Of a stretch of DNA of 64,000 nucleotides, positions 7,601 to 16,753 are shown in pieces. A program made the position numbers and the translations under genes. The first letter of the stretch is position 1, and the number at the start of each line of letters is the position of its first letter. This DNA comes from DATBGZ01 sp036557785 (GTDB taxonomy: Bacteria; Actinomycetota; Actinomycetes; Mycobacteriales; Micromonosporaceae): NCBI GenBank assembly GCA_036557785.1, contig DATBGZ010000043.1, forward strand, positions 78,627-142,626. Reading direction: 5' to 3'. Below the pieces are notes generated by a model that did no database searches, was not told the origin of the DNA, and worked only from the letters and a program-made list of their open reading frames with translations.

Positions 7601-8611
7601 TCAAGTCCCCTCACCGTACGAAGTGGACACACCGGAGAGACCGTACGTGATGACGTGGCACAGGCCCGGGCCGACACCCGCCGCCATCTGGCCGAGCACC
7701 CGCGGCAGCTCCGCGAAGGGCGAGCACCCCGAGCGCAGCGCATCCCACACCGGGTCGCGGAGCAGGTCGAGCGCGAGCGCGAGTCGGTCCGCGTGCGAGC
7801 GGCTCGACCGTCGGGCCGGAGCGATCGCGCCGACCTGGCTCGCTCGGATGCTCAACCGCCCAGAGTGGAAGGACGAACCGAGCCGAAGGTCCACCGACCG
7901 ATCCCCGTACCAGCTCAGCTCCACCACCGTGCCCTCCGCTGCCAACAGGGCCAGGCAGCGTTGCAGTCCCGCCCCGGTCGCGCTGGCGTGCACGACCAGG
8001 TCCCGTCCGGTCGCGGCCTGGTCAGGCAGCGCGAACCGCACACCCAGCGCCGATGCGACGGCCTCGCGTGACGGGTCGACGTCAACCAGCTCAACGTCGA
8101 TGCCGGGGAACCGGGCCAGCAGCGCGGCGACACTGCAACCGACCATACCTGCTCCAACGATCGAGACCCTGTCACCGATCAGGGGCGGCGCGTCCCAAAG
8201 CGCGTTCACGGCGGTCTCGACGGTCCCGGCGAGCACGGCACGCTGCTCCGGCACGCCCTCGGGCACCACGTGTACCGCGGTCGCCGGCACGACGTAGTGG
8301 GTCTGGTGCGGATAGAGGCAGAAGACCGTACGCCCGAGCAGCTCCGGGGGTCCGGCCTCCACCTGCCCCACGTTGAGGTAGCCGTACTTCACGGGTGCCG
8401 GGAACTCGCCCTCCTGGAACGGGGCCCGCATGACGGCGTACTGGCTGCGCGGCACCTCGCCCCGGAAGACGAGCGTCTCGGTGCCCCGGCTGATGCCGGT
8501 GCAGAGCGTCCGCACGAGCACGTCCTCGGGGCCGGGTTCGGGCAACACGGCAGGGCGGATCTCTCCCACGCCCGGCGAACCGATCCAGAAGGCGCGCGCG
8601 TGGTAAGCCAT
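7601..8611 (-). CDS. MDR-family dehydrogenase (zinc alcohol dehydrogenase-like, BchC-like)
   Basis: The start is ATG 8611 (MAYHARAFWIGSPGVGEIRP) with AAAGGGGG just upstream. The 336-residue protein has a GroES-like N-terminal domain and a Rossmann domain with the SIVGAGMVGCSVAALLARF motif at about 150. In the first domain the sequence TLCTGISRGTETLVFRG aligns with the catalytic zinc site, but the zinc-binding Cys is replaced by Ser, as in BchC-type dehydrogenases. It is the first gene of a six-gene operon with PTPS, GT4, flippase, RibD and sulfatase-like genes. It probably oxidises or reduces an alcohol on the pathway intermediate with NAD(P). Confidence 0.82.
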   Translation of the reverse strand: MAYHARAFWIGSPGVGEIRPAVLPEPGPEDVLVRTLCTGISRGTETLVFRGEVPRSQYAVMRAPFQEGEFPAPVKYGYLNVGQVEAGPPELLGRTVFCLYPHQTHYVVPATAVHVVPEGVPEQRAVLAGTVETAVNALWDAPPLIGDRVSIVGAGMVGCSVAALLARFPGIDVELVDVDPSREAVASALGVRFALPDQAATGRDLVVHASATGAGLQRCLALLAAEGTVVELSWYGDRSVDLRLGSSFHSGRLSIRASQVGAIAPARRSSRSHADRLALALDLLRDPVWDALRSGCSPFAELPRVLGQMAAGVGPGLCHVITYGLSGVSTSYGEGT

Positions 8612-8730
8612 TGGCCCCCTTTCGTCGCGGATCGCGTACGGCCGCACACCCCGGATCGTCGCACCCCGCCGCTCGGACGGCCGAGCCGTTGCCGATGTTG
8701 CGTCACAGGTCATCACGGAGGATGGAGCGC

Positions 8731-9501
8731 GTGGTTCGCATGACCCCCATGATCACGTTGCGGTCGGCGCTGGCCAGCCGAGCGGTGCGAACCGTACGCA
8801 TCGGACCCCTGCTCGGGCTCGCCGGGCAGACCGTGGTGCTGGCGGTACTCGGCGTGACGGCCGGGATCGGCCTCGACGGATGGCTCGCGGGCCTGGCGTA
8901 CGGCCTGGTCGTCTGTGTCGCGCTCAGCCGTGGCCTGGGCCGGGCCGGGGCGGGCCGGCTGCGACCGGCGGATCGGGTGACCGTCGCCCGGGCGGCGCTG
9001 GTCGGGGGCGTCACGGCCCTGACCGTGCACGCGTTCGTCGGCCACGTCCCGGTTGCCCTGCTCGTGTCACTGGCCGTGGTGGCGCTGGTGCTCGACGGCG
9101 TGGATGGCGCGGTGGCCCGGCGCACCGGCACGCAGACGGATCTGGGTGCACGCTTCGATATGGAAGTCGATGCATTCCTGATCCTGGTGCTGAGCGTCGC
9201 CGTGGCGCGCACGCTCGGCTGGTGGGTGCTCGCCATCGGCGCCATGCGGTACGCCTACGTCGCCGCGGGCTGGCTGCTGCCGTGGCTGCGCGGTGGCGTC
9301 CCGCCCCGCTACTGGCGCAAGGTCGTGGCGGCGACGGAGGGGATCGTGCTCACCGCGGCCCTCTCCGGCCTGTTCCCGACCTGGCTCAGCGCCACCGCGG
9401 TGGCGATCGCGCTGGCGCTACTCGTGGAGTCGTTCGGCCGCGACGTCGTATGGCTGTGGCTGAATGTTAGGAAGGGCACCTTGCACAAACCTGGACGTTA
9501 G
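8731..9501 (+). CDS. CDP-alcohol phosphatidyltransferase
   Basis: The preferred start is GTG 8731, nine bases after GGAGG; ATG 8722 and ATG 8740 are alternatives. The 256-residue membrane protein carries the full catalytic signature D-x2-D-G-x2-A-R-x8-G-x3-D-x3-D in LDGVDGAVARR through ARFDMEVD (about residues 122-147), plus about six transmembrane helices. The enzyme joins a CDP-activated alcohol to a hydroxyl acceptor, producing phosphodiester lipids or phospho-inositols. It is divergent from the six-gene operon starting at 8611 and probably belongs to the same pathway. Its last residues are encoded by the left arm of a 27-bp palindrome. Confidence 0.87.
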   Translation: MVRMTPMITLRSALASRAVRTVRIGPLLGLAGQTVVLAVLGVTAGIGLDGWLAGLAYGLVVCVALSRGLGRAGAGRLRPADRVTVARAALVGGVTALTVHAFVGHVPVALLVSLAVVALVLDGVDGAVARRTGTQTDLGARFDMEVDAFLILVLSVAVARTLGWWVLAIGAMRYAYVAAGWLLPWLRGGVPPRYWRKVVAATEGIVLTAALSGLFPTWLSATAVAIALALLVESFGRDVVWLWLNVRKGTLHKPGR

Positions 9502-9527
9502 CAAGGTGCCCTTCCTAACATTCAGCC
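9458..9527. repeat. Perfect 27-bp inverted repeat spanning two convergent gene ends
   Basis: Bases 9458-9484 and 9501-9527 are exact reverse complements (27 of 27), separated by a 16-base loop. The core is TTAGGAAGGGCACCTTGC. The plus-strand CDS ends with a TAG at 9499-9501 and the minus-strand CDS with a TGA at 9524-9522, so both coding sequences terminate inside the element. It would make a very stable bidirectional terminator hairpin. The core resembles a TTAGGAAGGGC-type intergenic palindrome that I recall from Micromonospora-like genomes (memory, unverified). I found no second copy in the window. Confidence 0.8.
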
Positions 9528-10112
9528 GGTCGTGCCGGCGACCACGGCGTGGACCTGCGGGGCGCTGCAGCCGTCGCCGACCCAGGTCACCTTGACCGGA
9601 TCCTTGCCGACGTTGAACGGGGGCCACACCTGCATCGCGGCGTACGGAGTGCAGGACGTCCCGTCGTCGTTGATCGCCTCCGTCTCGACCATCGCCGATG
9701 CCTGGTCACCGGGGTTCAGCACCAGTTGCGGGGCGTCCACACCGTCGCCCAGGCCGCCGAGGTAGCCGCTGGGAGACTGCGCGGCCGCCTCCAGGATCGT
9801 GTCCGACCCGTCGAGCAGATTGACGGCCGGGAATCCCTTCGTGGAGCAGGGCGCGCTGCTCGAGTTCGTGAAGATCAGGATCACGGATCGGTGGGTCGAG
9901 CCCGACGGGCCCTCCTGGGCCGTGATGGTGAGCTCGGCTGCGGTACAGAGGTCGGCTGAGTCCGGGGTGGTCGGCGAGCCCGGGGTCGTCGTGGCGCCGG
10001 CATTGTCGGTGTTGCCGCCGCCCTTTCCGCCCAGACCACAGGCGAGGGCGAGCATGACCGCGGCCACCGCGGACGCGGTGCCGAGCAGAGTGCGCTTCGA
10101 TGGCGTTCGCAT
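9522..10112 (-). CDS. DUF4232 lipoprotein
   Basis: A 196-residue exported lipoprotein. The N-terminus is a signal peptide with lipobox LALAC (Cys25), followed by a Gly/Thr/Pro-rich linker to about residue 52. The rest (DLCTAAELTITAQEGPSGST through TWVGDGCSAP) matches the DUF4232 pattern with paired cysteines and a beta-rich fold, common in actinomycete surface proteins of unknown function. The stop codon lies in the right arm of the 27-bp palindrome shared with the convergent CDP-alcohol phosphotransferase. Confidence 0.8.
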   Translation of the reverse strand: MRTPSKRTLLGTASAVAAVMLALACGLGGKGGGNTDNAGATTTPGSPTTPDSADLCTAAELTITAQEGPSGSTHRSVILIFTNSSSAPCSTKGFPAVNLLDGSDTILEAAAQSPSGYLGGLGDGVDAPQLVLNPGDQASAMVETEAINDDGTSCTPYAAMQVWPPFNVGKDPVKVTWVGDGCSAPQVHAVVAGTTG

Positions 10113-10159
10113 GCCCGGGACGGTAGCTGTGCCCAGCCGGTAAGGAATGAGGGTTTGTC

Positions 10160-11620
10160 CTACAGTTGGCCCGCCGCGGGCGCCGGGCCGCGCACCTGCG
10201 ACGCGATCGATCCCATCAGGCGTCGCAGCCTCGACACCACCTCAGACTCCCCGGCCGAAGACTCCCCGACCGAAGACGCCCCGACCAAAGGCTCCCCCGC
10301 AGAGGTGTGCGGCGCAGCCCCGGCGAGGGCACGCAGTTCGGGCAGGGCTGCGGCAAGGCTGGCGTACCAGGCGAGCTCGGGACGATTGAGCCTGGCCAGG
10401 CGCCTGGCCACGCGCAGCGGCGCCTCGGCATCGCGCAGCTCAGCCAGGGCGGTCTCGAAGCGGCGCAGCGCGACCGGGGTCGGCTCGTCGAGGCAGGCGC
10501 GCAGCCGTCGCAGGCAGATGGCGGTCCGTTTGCGCAGCACATCGCGGGTGTGCGGGGCGAGCAGCAGCGCCGGACCGATCGCGCAGACGCCGCCGACCGC
10601 GATCGCGAGCAGCCGCAGCCCGAGCAGGGACCACGTGCCGGTGGCGCCGCCCAGCGTGGCCAGGAACGCGAGCGAGGCGGTCAGCGCCGCGGTCCAGACC
10701 ACTCGGGACCGCTCGCGCACGCCCCAGCCGAGCGCGAGCACGACGAGGATCGTGACCACGGTGGCGGCCGGATGCGGGGCGAGCAGCGCCGCCGCGGGAG
10801 AGGCGAGCGCGGTCGCGATGAGCGCCCCGAGCAGGCGCGACCCGCTGCGCAGCAGGACCTCTCCGCGCGACCGGGAGCTCAGACTCACCGTGATGACTGT
10901 GATGACCGCCCATGGCCAGTGCTCGGGAAAGAGCACCTGGCCCACGAGCAGGCCGGCGGTCACGGCGATCGTCGAGGCGAGAGCGAGCCGGGTCCGCGCA
11001 CGGGTGCTCGGCGCCTCCGCGGGATCCACCGGTTCCGGTTCGCCCGCGACCGGACGGACCAGCAGCTGCCGTACGGCAACGAGCCACACGCTCGCGACCA
11101 GGCAGGCCAGCAACGCCCACCCGAGCCCGGCGAGCGGGCTGTGCCCGGCGACCCGGATCGGCGGAGCGAGGAAGAGCGCGGTCAGTGGCAGCAGGATGAC
11201 CCGGCCGAGGGCGGCCCACCGCGGGCCGAAGCGCCCGACGAGGCGCGAGGCGATCAGGACGGCCACGTAGATGGCGTCACCGAGCCAGAGCGAGTAGCTG
11301 AAGATCACGGCGAGCGCGCCGACCCCGAGCGTGGTGGCGAGCACCGAACCGGCGTGCTGGGCCGCGAGTCCACGCCAGCCGCTGACCGTACGTCCGACCG
11401 CCGTACGGTCGCCGGCCCCGGCCCGGCGCGGCGACCCCGCGGCCAGGCAGACCGCCGCGCCGAGGACCACGACGCCCGCACCGAGGTGGTACGCGGCGGC
11501 CAGGGGCATCAGCGACAGGACGGTCAGCAGCAACGGAGTGACACCGAGCGCGGCCGCTCGCACCCCGAACCCGCGTCTCACGAGGCCTGACTGTAGCGAC
11601 CGGCCCGGACAGTCGGCCAT
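10160..11620 (-). CDS. FUSC-family membrane protein
   Basis: A 486-residue protein with two clusters of hydrophobic helices (about residues 20-190 and 210-370) and a cytoplasmic C-terminal part. The repeated half PEHWPWAVITVITVSLSSRS followed by RSGSRLLGALIATALA is the FUSC/aromatic-acid exporter pattern (fusaric acid resistance, YccS/YhfK-like). Such proteins are thought to export aromatic acids or related toxic compounds. The C-terminus has a short degenerate repeat (LVGASSVGESSAGES). It is divergent from the kinase gene at 11656; only 35 bases separate them. The start at 11620 is plausible but not proven. Confidence 0.78.
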   Translation of the reverse strand: MADCPGRSLQSGLVRRGFGVRAAALGVTPLLLTVLSLMPLAAAYHLGAGVVVLGAAVCLAAGSPRRAGAGDRTAVGRTVSGWRGLAAQHAGSVLATTLGVGALAVIFSYSLWLGDAIYVAVLIASRLVGRFGPRWAALGRVILLPLTALFLAPPIRVAGHSPLAGLGWALLACLVASVWLVAVRQLLVRPVAGEPEPVDPAEAPSTRARTRLALASTIAVTAGLLVGQVLFPEHWPWAVITVITVSLSSRSRGEVLLRSGSRLLGALIATALASPAAALLAPHPAATVVTILVVLALGWGVRERSRVVWTAALTASLAFLATLGGATGTWSLLGLRLLAIAVGGVCAIGPALLLAPHTRDVLRKRTAICLRRLRACLDEPTPVALRRFETALAELRDAEAPLRVARRLARLNRPELAWYASLAAALPELRALAGAAPHTSAGEPLVGASSVGESSAGESEVVSRLRRLMGSIASQVRGPAPAAGQL

Positions 11621-11655
11621 GGCGTGGTGGCAGGGGGCCGGAGCAGAATCGGGCG

Positions 11656-12516
11656 GTGAGCGCGGGAGCCGTCCTGGCCGGTCGGACCGGCGGATCGTAC
11701 CGGCTCGATGAGCTGATCGCCCACGGCCGCCATGGCGACACGTGGCGCGGCGTCGATACGACGACCGACGGCACGGTCGCGGTCAAGACGCTGCATCCGC
11801 GCGAGGGCGACACCGGCGACCTCGACTCCGCCGGGCAGGAGGAGTGGGGCTTCCTCAAGCGACTCGAGGCGAACTGCCGAGGGATGCCACGGCTGCGCCA
11901 CCCCAGTCTCGTCACGTTCCGCGACTTTGGCTGGACCCCGGGGATCGGCGCGTACCTGGTGCGGGAGTACGTCGCGGGCACCTCATTGTGGGATCTGCTG
12001 CAGCACGGACGCCTCGGCGCGCCGCGGAGCATGCGGTTGATCGCCCAGGCGGCCGCCGGCCTCGTCGCCGCGCACGAGTTCGGCGTCTACCACAGCGATC
12101 TGCACCCGGCCAACCTGCTGGTCTGTCCGGACGACACGCTGCTCGTCAACGACGCCGGGCTCGTCCGGCTGGTGATGCGCCTGCCCCCGCAGGGCGAGCC
12201 GCAACTGCTGGGTCGCCCGCCCTACCTCTCGCCGGAGGAGGCCATGTTCCAGACGCCGAGCCGGGCATCGGACGTCTTCGCGCTCGGCGTGGTCGCCCAC
12301 CACTGCCTCGCCGGCCGACCGCCGTGGACGGGCGAGACGCCAATGCACATCGCCTTGAGCATGATCCGCGAGCCGCCCGCCCCGCTGCCCGACGACGTCC
12401 CGGACGAGGTCCGGACACTGGTCGCGTCCGCGCTCGTCACGAAGCCGGCCGACCGCCTGCTGACCATGGCCGGCTTCGCCGTCGCCGCCCGTGACCGATC
12501 CGCGTCAGGTGCGTGA
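11656..12516 (+). CDS. Serine/threonine protein kinase-like protein
   Basis: A 286-residue soluble kinase-fold protein from GTG 11656. It keeps the VAVK lysine (K44), the catalytic-loop Asp (D148) and Asn (N153) in YHSDLHPANLL, and the metal-binding Asp (D166) in NDAG. The HRD arginine is replaced by Ser and DFG reads DAG, so it looks catalytically possible but not activated by the usual RD mechanism. An APE-like segment follows PPYLSPEEAM. There is no transmembrane helix or PASTA/sensor domain, unlike most actinobacterial PknB-type kinases. Neighbours (FUSC, MFS) give no clear target. Confidence 0.8.
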   Translation: MSAGAVLAGRTGGSYRLDELIAHGRHGDTWRGVDTTTDGTVAVKTLHPREGDTGDLDSAGQEEWGFLKRLEANCRGMPRLRHPSLVTFRDFGWTPGIGAYLVREYVAGTSLWDLLQHGRLGAPRSMRLIAQAAAGLVAAHEFGVYHSDLHPANLLVCPDDTLLVNDAGLVRLVMRLPPQGEPQLLGRPPYLSPEEAMFQTPSRASDVFALGVVAHHCLAGRPPWTGETPMHIALSMIREPPAPLPDDVPDEVRTLVASALVTKPADRLLTMAGFAVAARDRSASGA

Positions 12517-12565
12517 CGCGGAACACCGGTTACCGGCGACGCGGGTCTCGACTACGGTCTGACCT

Positions 12566-14023
12566 ATGGTCGGCGTGGCGGGACGGGCAGCGGGCGAATC
12601 GACGGCCGAGCCCGGGATCGGGTTCCGGTCCGAGCGCGGACCAGTGCTCATGGCGCTGCTGCTCTGCGTTGGACTGATTGCCATCGATTCGACGATCATC
12701 GCCACCGTGGTGCCCTCGACCGTGCGGGACCTCGGTGGCTTCAACCAGTTCCCGTGGCTGTTCTCGGTCTATCTGCTGGCGCAGGCGGTCTGCGTACCCA
12801 TCTACAGCAAGCTCTCCGACCAGGTCGGTCGAAAACCGATCATGCTCATCGGCATCGGCCTGTTCCTGGCGGGCTCGGTGCTGTGTGGCGCGGCGTGGTC
12901 GATGCCCGCGCTCATCGCCTTCCGCGCCGTGCAGGGCCTCGGCGCCGGCGCGGTCCAGCCGATGGCGCTGACGATCGTCGGTGATCTCTACTCGCTGCAG
13001 GAGCGGGGCCGGGTGCAGGGCTACATCAGCAGCGTATGGGGCATCACGTCGGTCGTGGGTCCCGCCGTCGGTGGCGTGTTCGCGGAGTACGTGAGCTGGC
13101 GCTGGGTCTTCTTCGTGAACATCCCGCTCTGCCTGGGCGCCGGAGCGACCCTGGTGCGGGCGTTCCACGAGAAGGTCGTCCGGCGCGAGCATCGCCAGGA
13201 CTTCGTCGGCGCCAGTCTGCTCACCGTCGGCTGCACGCTGCTCATCCTCGGCCTGCTCGAGGGCGGCCAGGCGTGGGCCTGGGTCTCCCCCGCGAGCATC
13301 CTCGTGCTCGTCGCCGGTGCGGCGGTGCTCGGCGTCTTCGTCCTCGTCGAGCGGGTCGCCGCCGAGCCGGTCCTGCCGGCCTGGGTGTTCCGTCGCCGGG
13401 TGCTGCGCAGCGCCAACACGGTCGGTCTCATGCTCGGCGCGGTGCTCATCGGGCTCACCTCGTACGTGCCCACCTTCGCCCAGGGCGTGCTCGGCACCGG
13501 GCCGTTGGTCGCCGGGTTCGCCCTGGCGACCATGACCTTCGGCTGGCCGATCACGTCATCGCAGTCGAGCAGGCTCTACCTGCGCATCGGCTTCCGGGCC
13601 ACCGCGCTCATCGGTGGCGCGGTCACGATCGTCGGGTGCGCCCTGCTCGCGGCGCTGGGCCCGCACTCGTCGATCGTCGCGGTGGCGGTCGCGTGCTTCG
13701 TGGTCGGCTGCGGCATGGGTCCGGTCGCGGCGCCGGTGCTCATCGCGGCCCAGAGCACGGTCGGTTGGGCAGAGCGCGGTGTGGTCACCGGTACGCACCT
13801 GTTCTCCCGCTCGATCGGCAGCGCGGTCGGTGTCGCGGTCTTCGGCGCACTGGCGAACGCCGCCCTGGGGTCGGGCGAGCGAACCGCGTCCAGATTGGAC
13901 GTCGCGTCGCACCACGTCTTCCTCGCCTCGCTCGTGGCGGCGACCCTGATGGTCGTCGCGATCGCGACGATTCCCGCCGTGGTACGGCAGTTCGCTGAGC
14001 CCGACCCCGTGCCGGCTCAGTAG
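12566..14023 (+). CDS. MFS drug efflux transporter (DHA2, EmrB/QacA type)
   Basis: A 485-residue protein with about 14 transmembrane segments, the hallmark of the DHA2 proton-drug antiporters. Motif-A-like sequence SKLSDQVGRKPIML lies between helices 2 and 3, FRAVQGLGAGAVQPM in helix 4, and the antiporter motif C region ITSVVGPAVGGVFAEYVSWR in helix 5. It should pump lipophilic compounds out of the cell. The end overlaps the convergent vWA gene by seven bases. The gene follows the kinase by 49 bases, without evidence of a functional link. Confidence 0.87.
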   Translation: MVGVAGRAAGESTAEPGIGFRSERGPVLMALLLCVGLIAIDSTIIATVVPSTVRDLGGFNQFPWLFSVYLLAQAVCVPIYSKLSDQVGRKPIMLIGIGLFLAGSVLCGAAWSMPALIAFRAVQGLGAGAVQPMALTIVGDLYSLQERGRVQGYISSVWGITSVVGPAVGGVFAEYVSWRWVFFVNIPLCLGAGATLVRAFHEKVVRREHRQDFVGASLLTVGCTLLILGLLEGGQAWAWVSPASILVLVAGAAVLGVFVLVERVAAEPVLPAWVFRRRVLRSANTVGLMLGAVLIGLTSYVPTFAQGVLGTGPLVAGFALATMTFGWPITSSQSSRLYLRIGFRATALIGGAVTIVGCALLAALGPHSSIVAVAVACFVVGCGMGPVAAPVLIAAQSTVGWAERGVVTGTHLFSRSIGSAVGVAVFGALANAALGSGERTASRLDVASHHVFLASLVAATLMVVAIATIPAVVRQFAEPDPVPAQ

Positions 14024-15554
14024 TCGGAGGCGCGCTCGATGAGGTCGGCCAGGTCGGCGACCTGGGCGTCCCCGGTCTGGTAGTACGCCTCCCGGGCGAT
14101 AGCGGACAGGTCGCCGAGGCGGACATCGCGGCCGTACGGGCTGTCGCGCAGCACCTCGGCGAAGAACGCCGCCGCGTACGTGACCCGCAACCGGGGCGAG
14201 GTCGACCCGAACGGCCGGCTGAGGTCGGAGACCGTGACGTCGGCCGCCGCCTCGGAGGGCCGCCCCGAGGTCGGGTTGAGCCAGTGGACCCGGGCCGTGG
14301 CGAGGTGGCCGTTCGCGCCCGGGTTCAGGTGGACCACATAGAGCGCGGTGACGGTGTGCCCGGACCGACCTCTCCGCCGTCGACCTGGTCGTTGCGGAAG
14401 TCGTTGCTGGCGAGCACCCGGTCGTCGTACCCGACGAGTCGGTACGTGTCCACAGCGGACGGATCGAAGCTCACCTGCACCTTCGCGTCCTGTGCACGCA
14501 CCGCGAGGGTGGCCGGCAGGCGCTCGACGAAGAGCTTGCGCGCCTGGTCCCGCTCCGAGACGTACGTGACGAACCCGTCGCCCTCGTCGGCCAGCCGCTC
14601 CATGAGCGCGTCGCCGTACTCGCTGCCGACGCCGACGCCGAGCAGGCTGATCTGCTTGCCGGCCTCCTCGCGGATCTGGTCGAGGATCGGCTCGGCCTGG
14701 GTGTCGCCGACATTGGCCAGGCCATCGGAGAGCAGGATCACCCGGTTGCTCGCCCCCGGCACGAAGCCGTCGCGGGCCACCCGGTACCCGGTCACCACGC
14801 CGGCCTCCAGGTTGGTGTTGCCGCCGGCGTTCAGGGCGTCGACCGCGGCGTGCAGCGTGCTCCGGTTGCTCACCGGCGTCATCGCGCGAAGCACCTTGGC
14901 CTTGGTGTCGTAGGCCACGATCGCCACGTAGTCGCTCTCGCGGAGCTGGTCGATGAGGTAGTGCAGGGCGTCCTTGACCAGGTCCAGGCGTCCGGGTTCG
15001 GCCATCGAACCGGAGACATCGACCACGAAGGTCAGCGCCGCAGGCTGCCGCAGCGCCGGGTCCTCCGCCCTCGTCTGCAAGCCGACGCGCAGCAGATGCT
15101 CGCCGCTGTCCTGTGCCGTGGCCGAGGGCGACCAGGCGCCGTCCATGGTGATCGTGAAGCCGTCACCGGGCGGCTGCGGGTAGTCCTGCTGGAACGCGTT
15201 GATGAACTCCTCCGGCCGTACGGTCTGCGGGTCCACCCGGTTGCCGTCGAGAATCTGGCGACGGGCGTAGTTGTACGACGCTGTGTCGATATCGATGGCG
15301 AACGTGGACTCCGGTTGCTGGGCGGCGTCGACGTTGGGCTCGACCGCGGTCCGGCCCTCGCCACCATCGGCGTTGGCCTGGGGATTGGCGGGGTTGGGGT
15401 TGGCGTTCCCGTTCGGGGCAGGCTGATACGGCGCGCCGGTGTTGTTCGACTTGCTGCTCGCGCTGCAACCGGCGACGAGCAGCAGGGCGAGGGCGCCAGC
15501 GAGCACGCCGGCGATCGCGGCGGCACGCACGCTGCCGCCTTCTCTATGTCCCAT
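14017..15554 (-). pseudogene. von Willebrand factor A / DUF3520 lipoprotein, split by a one-base frameshift
   Basis: The first part (ATG 15554, GGAGG upstream) has a signal peptide with lipobox LLVAGC, a Pro/Asn-rich linker, a YfbK-type N-terminal region and a vWA domain with an intact MIDAS motif DVSGSM, later SDGLANVG. Near 14363 the frame is lost: reading ends after EVGPGTPSPRSMWST. The DUF3520 C-terminus continues in another frame (GHTVTALYVVHLN to ERASDY, stop at 14017). One missing base would restore a protein of about 512 residues. Family members are surface lipoproteins of unknown role. A sequencing error is as likely as true decay. Confidence 0.8.
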
Positions 15555-15747
15555 GTGGACCTCCAGGGGGAAGGGCGGGGCGTCTGCTATTGAGACATGT
15601 CCGCGTGCCCCGCGGTTCCCCTGTGACCGCCCTGAAACAAACGTGATAACTGAGGCGCCCTGCAGGTACGTTCCGTGACTGTGCCGCGCCCTTGGCGTGA
15701 CCGGTCCGTGTCGCGTCCGGTACCAGCCATCCCTATCGTTCCTGACG

Positions 15748-16680
15748 TCACGCTCCGTACGCGGCAGGGAAGCCCTCGCGCCAGGAGGAGTAGCGCGGAA
15801 CCCAGCCCAGCTCCCGCCTGGCCTTCGCGTTGGACGCGCCCCGGCAGTCGCTGATCATCGCGACCGCGTCCGAGCCGGCGACCAGGCGCGCCGCCCAGGC
15901 GGGGACGCGCAGCGGCGGCTTGGCGCCGAGAACCGCGGCGAGCACCGGTACCCACTCCCGCATCGGGGCGGGCTCATCGTCGACGATATTGAAGATTCCG
16001 GTGCTGCCCTGCTCCAGCGCGCACACGGTCGCGTCGGCGGCGTCCTCCAGGTGAATGAATGACATGATGCCGCGGCCCCCGGCGACAAGCGGGTACCGGC
16101 GCTTGCGCACGGGGTCGAGCAGGCCGGCCTTCGTCGCCGGGTCCGTGTCGCCATAGAACGTGCCGTACCGCAGCGCGACCCCGCCCGCTCCCGTGACGGC
16201 CGCGTCGAGATGGCTCATCGCGGCGAACGTCTCGCGGGCCGCCGGTGGTGGCGTCGCCTCGATCGGATCGTCCTCGGTCTTGACCGGCCCGCCCTCGCGG
16301 GCGTACCGGTACGGCGCGTAGCTCTGGGCGACGAAGCGACGGACCCCCGCCGCCTGCGCCGCGGCGAGCAGGGCGTCCGTGCCGACCGTGCGCAACTGGT
16401 TCGTGGCCGCGAACGTACGGTCGAGGTGGCGCCCGAAGCGCGCGTCGGCCAGCGCGGTCGCCTGGTGCACGATGACGTCGGGCGTCGCGCCCCGCACGGC
16501 CGCGACGACGGCGCTGGCGTCGCGCAGGTCGAGCTGCACCGTACGGGCGCCGAGCGCCATGACCCGCTGCTCATGCCCCGCGGAGCGATAGCTGCCGATG
16601 ACCTCGTGGCCACGGTCGATGAGCCGGGCCACGATCCGCGTGCCGAGAGCGCCGCTCGCCCCCGCGACAAAGACCCGCAT
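15748..16680 (-). CDS. NAD-dependent epimerase/dehydratase (extended SDR)
   Basis: The start is ATG 16680 (MRVFVAGASGALGTRIVARL), seven bases after GGAGG. The 310-residue protein has the Rossmann GxxGxxG motif (GASGALG), VQLDLRD, a substrate domain with RRFVAQSYAPYRYA, and the C-terminal GASNAKARRELGWVPRYSSW typical of atypical extended SDRs. It is a close paralogue of the protein encoded at 42443, which is tied to an ECF41 sigma factor. I see no ECF41-type promoter in front of this copy. Substrate unknown. Confidence 0.83.
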   Translation of the reverse strand: MRVFVAGASGALGTRIVARLIDRGHEVIGSYRSAGHEQRVMALGARTVQLDLRDASAVVAAVRGATPDVIVHQATALADARFGRHLDRTFAATNQLRTVGTDALLAAAQAAGVRRFVAQSYAPYRYAREGGPVKTEDDPIEATPPPAARETFAAMSHLDAAVTGAGGVALRYGTFYGDTDPATKAGLLDPVRKRRYPLVAGGRGIMSFIHLEDAADATVCALEQGSTGIFNIVDDEPAPMREWVPVLAAVLGAKPPLRVPAWAARLVAGSDAVAMISDCRGASNAKARRELGWVPRYSSWREGFPAAYGA

Positions 16681-16753
16681 GTCACTCCTCCATAGGTGCG
16701 AACCGTCGGTACGGGAGGGGTCGTTCCTGACCGTACCGCTTTCGGCGGCACGC

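Noticed and set aside
12566..14023. Kinase-MFS as one regulated system
   Set aside because: Only strand and 49-base spacing support it; there is no overlap or shared regulatory motif.
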